The position numbers and the translations under genes are program-made. DNA of 44,743 nucleotides from assembly GCA_036655915.1 (NCBI GenBank), contig JAVVPE010000006.1:1-44743 (forward strand), written 5' to 3'. Positions 41,421 through 44,743 of the stretch are shown piece by piece. The notes below the pieces were generated by a model. It had not been told where the DNA came from and ran no database searches. It saw nothing but the letters and a program-made list of their open reading frames with translations. Origin of the DNA: JAVWGW01 sp036655915 (lineage in GTDB: Bacteria; Actinomycetota; Coriobacteriia; Coriobacteriales; Eggerthellaceae). How positions within the stretch are numbered: position 1 is the stretch's first letter; each line of letters begins with the position of its first letter.

Positions 41421-44400
41421 CTAAGCGGGTTCGATTTTGTAGGTTAGGGTGGCAAAGGTTCCTGGGTCGGTGGCATTGTAGGTGTAGGAAGCATCCGGGG
41501 GGATGATCAGCCCAAAGGTGACGTCGAGTTTTCCTTTGACGGGCAAGGGGAACAGGTTGGGGCTGGGGTTGGCCGGTTGTGTCCATTTGCCGGTCAGGGG
41601 TATTTCTGCCGCAGTGGCGGGGGTACCCGCTGCCATGGTGATTTTTATCCTGTTGGTGTCAGTGGTCTTCATGAAAATCTTATCGGCTCCTGTGCCTTTA
41701 GTGCACGCTATTTCTGAAACACGCAACGGCTCCACGGTGTGTGAGGCGAAAAAGCTTGCTTCGGGAGTAGTGGCTGAGGTGATGCCGCCCTTGGCATCTA
41801 TGCTGAAGGATTGTTCGATAGGAACATCCACGCTGATTACCAGGTTCCATTTTGCATAAAGGCTTAAGTGGGCAGTAACGGGTTTTGTGAAATCCCACTT
41901 GTTAGCTTCGGTGCACGCGGCATCCGCGTACCAACCGCCAAAGGTGTAGCCTGTTTTGGAGGGATCGGGTGGACTGCTCACTGCGATATTGTCGTCAACC
42001 GTCAAGGGATTAATAGCTGAGGGAATCCCACCATTCGTGTTGAAGGCTACGTTGTGCGTCCAGCGCGCGTAAAGGGCTATATCATTGGGCGGCATGAGGT
42101 TTCTCTCAAAATCCCACGGCTTTTGCCAAGCCCCCTGATCCTCATACCACCCGGCAAAGGTGCTGTTAGGCTTGGTAGGATCAACTGCCGGCTTGGCAAC
42201 CTTAACGGCCGGCAACACAGATTGCGCAGCAGGAGCAGGAGCACCCCCGTTGGTGTTGAAGGTGACGGCGTGGGGATCTTCCAACTTAGCAAAGCTAACA
42301 AATTTCTGGGTGCTTGGAATGCCCTCCCAAGTAGACCATATCGCTTTGCGGGCTTCATAATCTTTGCCCCAGACGTTTCCTGCGGGCAAAGCCACAGTAA
42401 CATTTTTCGTGTCCATGGCTCGAAAAGCGTCAGGATGTATGCTTGTTATATTTCCTGGAGAGATAATAGATGTCAGTTTAAAACAATTGCCAAATGCAGC
42501 TACCTGAATAATCCCCAAGGCGGAATTTGCCGGAAGAACAACCATCTCAAGCAATGAAGCATTATAAAAAGCAGCTACCCCAATAAAAACCACATTATCC
42601 GGAATATCGACAAATCCAAGAGCGGTCTCACAGAACGAATAATCATCTATAGCAGTAAGGGCATTGGGTAAATTGATAGACGAAAGCAAGTGACATTCAC
42701 TAAAGGAATAGGTCTTAAGGTGTTCTATGGCTTCAGGGAGGGTTACGGACTGAAGTGAATTGCATAACCGAAACGCAGAACTTCCGATAGTAGTAACTCT
42801 ATATGTAATCCCCTTATTAACCACTTCCTCAGGAATTGTAAGATCACCAGAAAGAGAGGTGTCGGCAATGTCCTTCCGGGCTACCAGGACGGTTCCTGTT
42901 TTGCTAGCCGAATCCTCGGTCAAAGGGACGTAGGTAAGCGGTATTGACTTTCCTGTTGTAACGGCCGGCAAGACAAAGGCATCGGATTCCTTCACAAAAC
43001 GCTGCCCGCCTGATCCCCGCCAGTTAAACCATATTCCGCTACGAGTTTCGTAATCGACACCCCAAACAACTTCTTTGGGAAGAATTAGGTTTACGGTTTC
43101 AGTTGGCGCTCCATAAAATGCATCCGAATTAAAAGCAGTGATATTTCCTGGGGAGCTGATTGTACTGAGAGACAAACACCAGGCAAACGTCGCGTATTCA
43201 ATATATTTATAGCTATCGTTTTTGGGAAGTGTTAGGGAAGTGAGCTTTGTACACCAAGCAAACGAGTTGTTCCCTACAGTCGTAATAGTATCGGGAAAAG
43301 TGACGGAGGAAATTAGACTATTATAAAAGCCGCTGTCAGATATTTGGATTACAGTATAAGTAATGCCACCATTAATTATTTGAGAAGGAATTTTCAGATC
43401 GCCCGAAAGGGTATTGCTTTGCATGGCTACTTCAACGGTTCCAGTCAAGCCGCCTGCCTCAGTAAGAACAGTGCATCTCAGCCATTGCTCCGGCTGTCCA
43501 ACCGGTGCCGCATTGTAATCAAAACTGTCACCCGTAACCAGGGGCATGACGCCAGTCTTGCCCGCAGGCGCGAGAAGCGTTCTTGGGGAGAGATTCGCTT
43601 GAGGTCCTATGGGAGTTGCCGCAAGTGGTAGTGGCTCGCTCATTTCTAGGGTACAAATTATCTCCGCTAACGCCACATCGTCCAGTATGAGGGTGGTTGT
43701 TACTGTGGTGGTGCCTGGTGCTTTGGCGGTGATAATGCCTTCTTGGGATACTGATAGGCAAGTGGCTTCGTAGGCATAGACTGGTTTGGCAGGGTCGGGG
43801 GCTTGTAAGGTGCCGGGTTCAAAGAGATTGGCGGATTGGCCCACTTCTAGGGTGAGGGCTTGTTGGGATGCGGGTAGGCCGTAGGCTTTTACGTGGTTGT
43901 TGGAGGAAAATATTCCTAGGATCCAGGGGTAGGTTTCGGCCTCGTTGTAGGGGCACCAGAGTTCTAGGTTGGTGCAACCCTCCAATGCTGTGGGGGCTAC
44001 GGTGAGGGCGTTGGTGTGCGTGATGAGACGGGTTAAGTTGGGGCAGTTGGCGAAGGCTTGGTCGCCTATGGTGGTGATGGATGCGGGAATGTCGAGAGCT
44101 GCTAAACCAGTTCCAGCAAAAGCACGTGAACCAATGTTGGTAAGTGAGTTGGGTAGCGTTATTGCGGTGAGGGCGGTTTGGTTTTCAAAGGCAGATGGTG
44201 CCAAGGCAGAAACGGCGTAGCTTACGCCTGATAGTTGGGCTGTTGCGGGGATGATGGGGGTTGATTCGGGGCTTAACTCCCCCGTCCAGGATGCTTCTAG
44301 GGTGTAGTCTTCCAGTAGTTTGTAGGTGAAGCCGCTTGTGGGTTTGCTGGGGTCGGTGGGATTGTTGGGCTTATCGCCAGGGTTGCTGGGTTGATCGGGG

Positions 44401-44743
44401 GTTTGGGTGTCTCCTGGGTTTGCGGGGGTGGCGAAGTTTTTGAAGCCTGCTTGTTGCCATACCTGCTTGCGGGTTTCGTAGTCTTCACCACCAGGAAGTG
44501 CGATGGTGGTGGATTGCTTGGTTTGGTCGTTGAAGGCTGTGGGATCGATTGTGGTGATGTTGCCTAGGACGACAATTGATTTTAGGGTGGTGATGCCGGC
44601 GAGGGCATCAGGGCCTATGGTGCTTGTTTGCTTGGGCAGGGTGAGAGTTTCACCTATGCCACCGGGGCAGGCCACCAGGTTGGATGCATCTTTTGAGTAG
44701 AGATTCCCATTGATTGACGTGTATACGACGTTGTCCTGCCCGA
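41421..44743 (-). CDS. BspA-like leucine-rich-repeat surface protein, N-terminus beyond the window
   Basis: The frame is open to the right edge (at least 1106 residues), so a GTG at 44675 is internal. From the visible N-terminus: BspA-type LRR_5 repeats (TIGPDALAGI, ITTIGDQAFANCPNLT), a Big_2-like domain (LTLEVGQSANLFEPG...VSQEGIITAKAPGTTTVTT), more LRR blocks, two InlB-type repeats (VTFNTNGGAP...FAGWYED and VAFNTNGGIP...FGGWYAD) and a C-terminal beta-rich domain ending TYKIEPA. Three copies of a DYE(T/A)RK-x-x-W linker mark repeated modules. No LPxTG or membrane anchor is seen at the C-terminus. Such proteins mediate adhesion. The attachment mode is unknown. Confidence 0.9.
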   Translation of the reverse strand, partial: GQDNVVYTSINGNLYSKDASNLVACPGGIGETLTLPKQTSTIGPDALAGITTLKSIVVLGNITTIDPTAFNDQTKQSTTIALPGGEDYETRKQVWQQAGFKNFATPANPGDTQTPDQPSNPGDKPNNPTDPSKPTSGFTYKLLEDYTLEASWTGELSPESTPIIPATAQLSGVSYAVSALAPSAFENQTALTAITLPNSLTNIGSRAFAGTGLAALDIPASITTIGDQAFANCPNLTRLITHTNALTVAPTALEGCTNLELWCPYNEAETYPWILGIFSSNNHVKAYGLPASQQALTLEVGQSANLFEPGTLQAPDPAKPVYAYEATCLSVSQEGIITAKAPGTTTVTTTLILDDVALAEIICTLEMSEPLPLAATPIGPQANLSPRTLLAPAGKTGVMPLVTGDSFDYNAAPVGQPEQWLRCTVLTEAGGLTGTVEVAMQSNTLSGDLKIPSQIINGGITYTVIQISDSGFYNSLISSVTFPDTITTVGNNSFAWCTKLTSLTLPKNDSYKYIEYATFAWCLSLSTISSPGNITAFNSDAFYGAPTETVNLILPKEVVWGVDYETRSGIWFNWRGSGGQRFVKESDAFVLPAVTTGKSIPLTYVPLTEDSASKTGTVLVARKDIADTSLSGDLTIPEEVVNKGITYRVTTIGSSAFRLCNSLQSVTLPEAIEHLKTYSFSECHLLSSINLPNALTAIDDYSFCETALGFVDIPDNVVFIGVAAFYNASLLEMVVLPANSALGIIQVAAFGNCFKLTSIISPGNITSIHPDAFRAMDTKNVTVALPAGNVWGKDYEARKAIWSTWEGIPSTQKFVSFAKLEDPHAVTFNTNGGAPAPAAQSVLPAVKVAKPAVDPTKPNSTFAGWYEDQGAWQKPWDFERNLMPPNDIALYARWTHNVAFNTNGGIPSAINPLTVDDNIAVSSPPDPSKTGYTFGGWYADAACTEANKWDFTKPVTAHLSLYAKWNLVISVDVPIEQSFSIDAKGGITSATTPEASFFASHTVEPLRVSEIACTKGTGADKIFMKTTDTNRIKITMAAGTPATAAEIPLTGKWTQPANPSPNLFPLPVKGKLDVTFGLIIPPDASYTYNATDPGTFATLTYKIEPA

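Noticed and set aside
44675..44675. GTG at 44675 as the start of the large surface protein
   Set aside because: The frame continues upstream to the window edge with typical LRR_5 sequence (LYSKDASNLVACPGG), so the GTG is an internal valine codon.

Overview
The window reads as chromosomal DNA of a gut-type actinobacterium of class Coriobacteriia, most likely family Eggerthellaceae. Supporting this are a moderately high G+C content, a division cluster with sepF and divIVA but no ftsA, MurE with a DNPR motif, several molybdopterin oxidoreductases, and a LuxR regulator with a multi-spanning membrane N-terminus of the kind common in that family. The genus cannot be fixed from sequence reading alone.

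Layout. (1) 1-6.1 kb is a respiratory/accessory block: a Tat-exported molybdopterin oxidoreductase cut by the window edge, an NrfD-like membrane protein - GntR - slipin gene string, and a divergent Tat/lipoprotein member of the alkylsulfatase family whose metal ligands are mostly missing. The oxidoreductase and the alkylsulfatase-like gene carry nearly the same promoter with two operator dyads 21 bp apart, so they look like one regulon; the second copy is bidirectional and also faces the NrfD gene. (2) 6.1-9.05 kb holds an orphan XRE regulator with three operator dyads 39 bp apart, a VanW protein, a membrane protein with a long Pro-Glu/Pro-Ala tail, and a two-copy 172-174-bp structured repeat with compensatory changes.

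(3) 9.05-30 kb is a complete dcw (division and cell wall) cluster, all on the minus strand. In transcription order: mraZ, rsmH, ftsL, ftsI, murE, murF, mraY, murD, ftsW, murG, murC, murB, ftsQ, ftsZ, pgeF, yggS, sepF, proC, yggT, divIVA. It runs from lipid-II precursor synthesis through the divisome to Z-ring anchoring. The mraZ promoter lies in a row of G-boxes phased at about 10 bp, the expected MraZ autoregulatory operator. (4) 30.3-32.8 kb carries a XerD-type recombinase and, divergently, a DUF1846 protein.

(5) 32.9-37.8 kb is a second molybdenum/tungsten enzyme operon: a cytoplasmic acetylene-hydratase/transhydroxylase-like catalytic subunit with a candidate Cys metal ligand, a small Fe-S protein and a membrane protein, divergent from a membrane-LuxR regulator. 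This layout resembles the catechol-dehydroxylase loci of gut Coriobacteriia. (6) 37.9-38.6 kb has a zinc-ribbon/collagen-like small protein and a GIY-YIG protein.

(7) 38.6-41.3 kb is a small defence/toxin island bounded by two 70-bp direct repeats (68/70 identical). It contains an AbiE type IV toxin-antitoxin pair whose toxin is frameshifted, and a 41-residue membrane peptide gene whose predicted mRNA ends are complementary over 27 base pairs, with wobbles that form only in the sense RNA. That fold-back layout is typical of type I toxins and is the best candidate here for an undescribed system. (8) 41.4 kb to the end is the C-terminal part of a large BspA-like leucine-rich-repeat surface protein running off the window.
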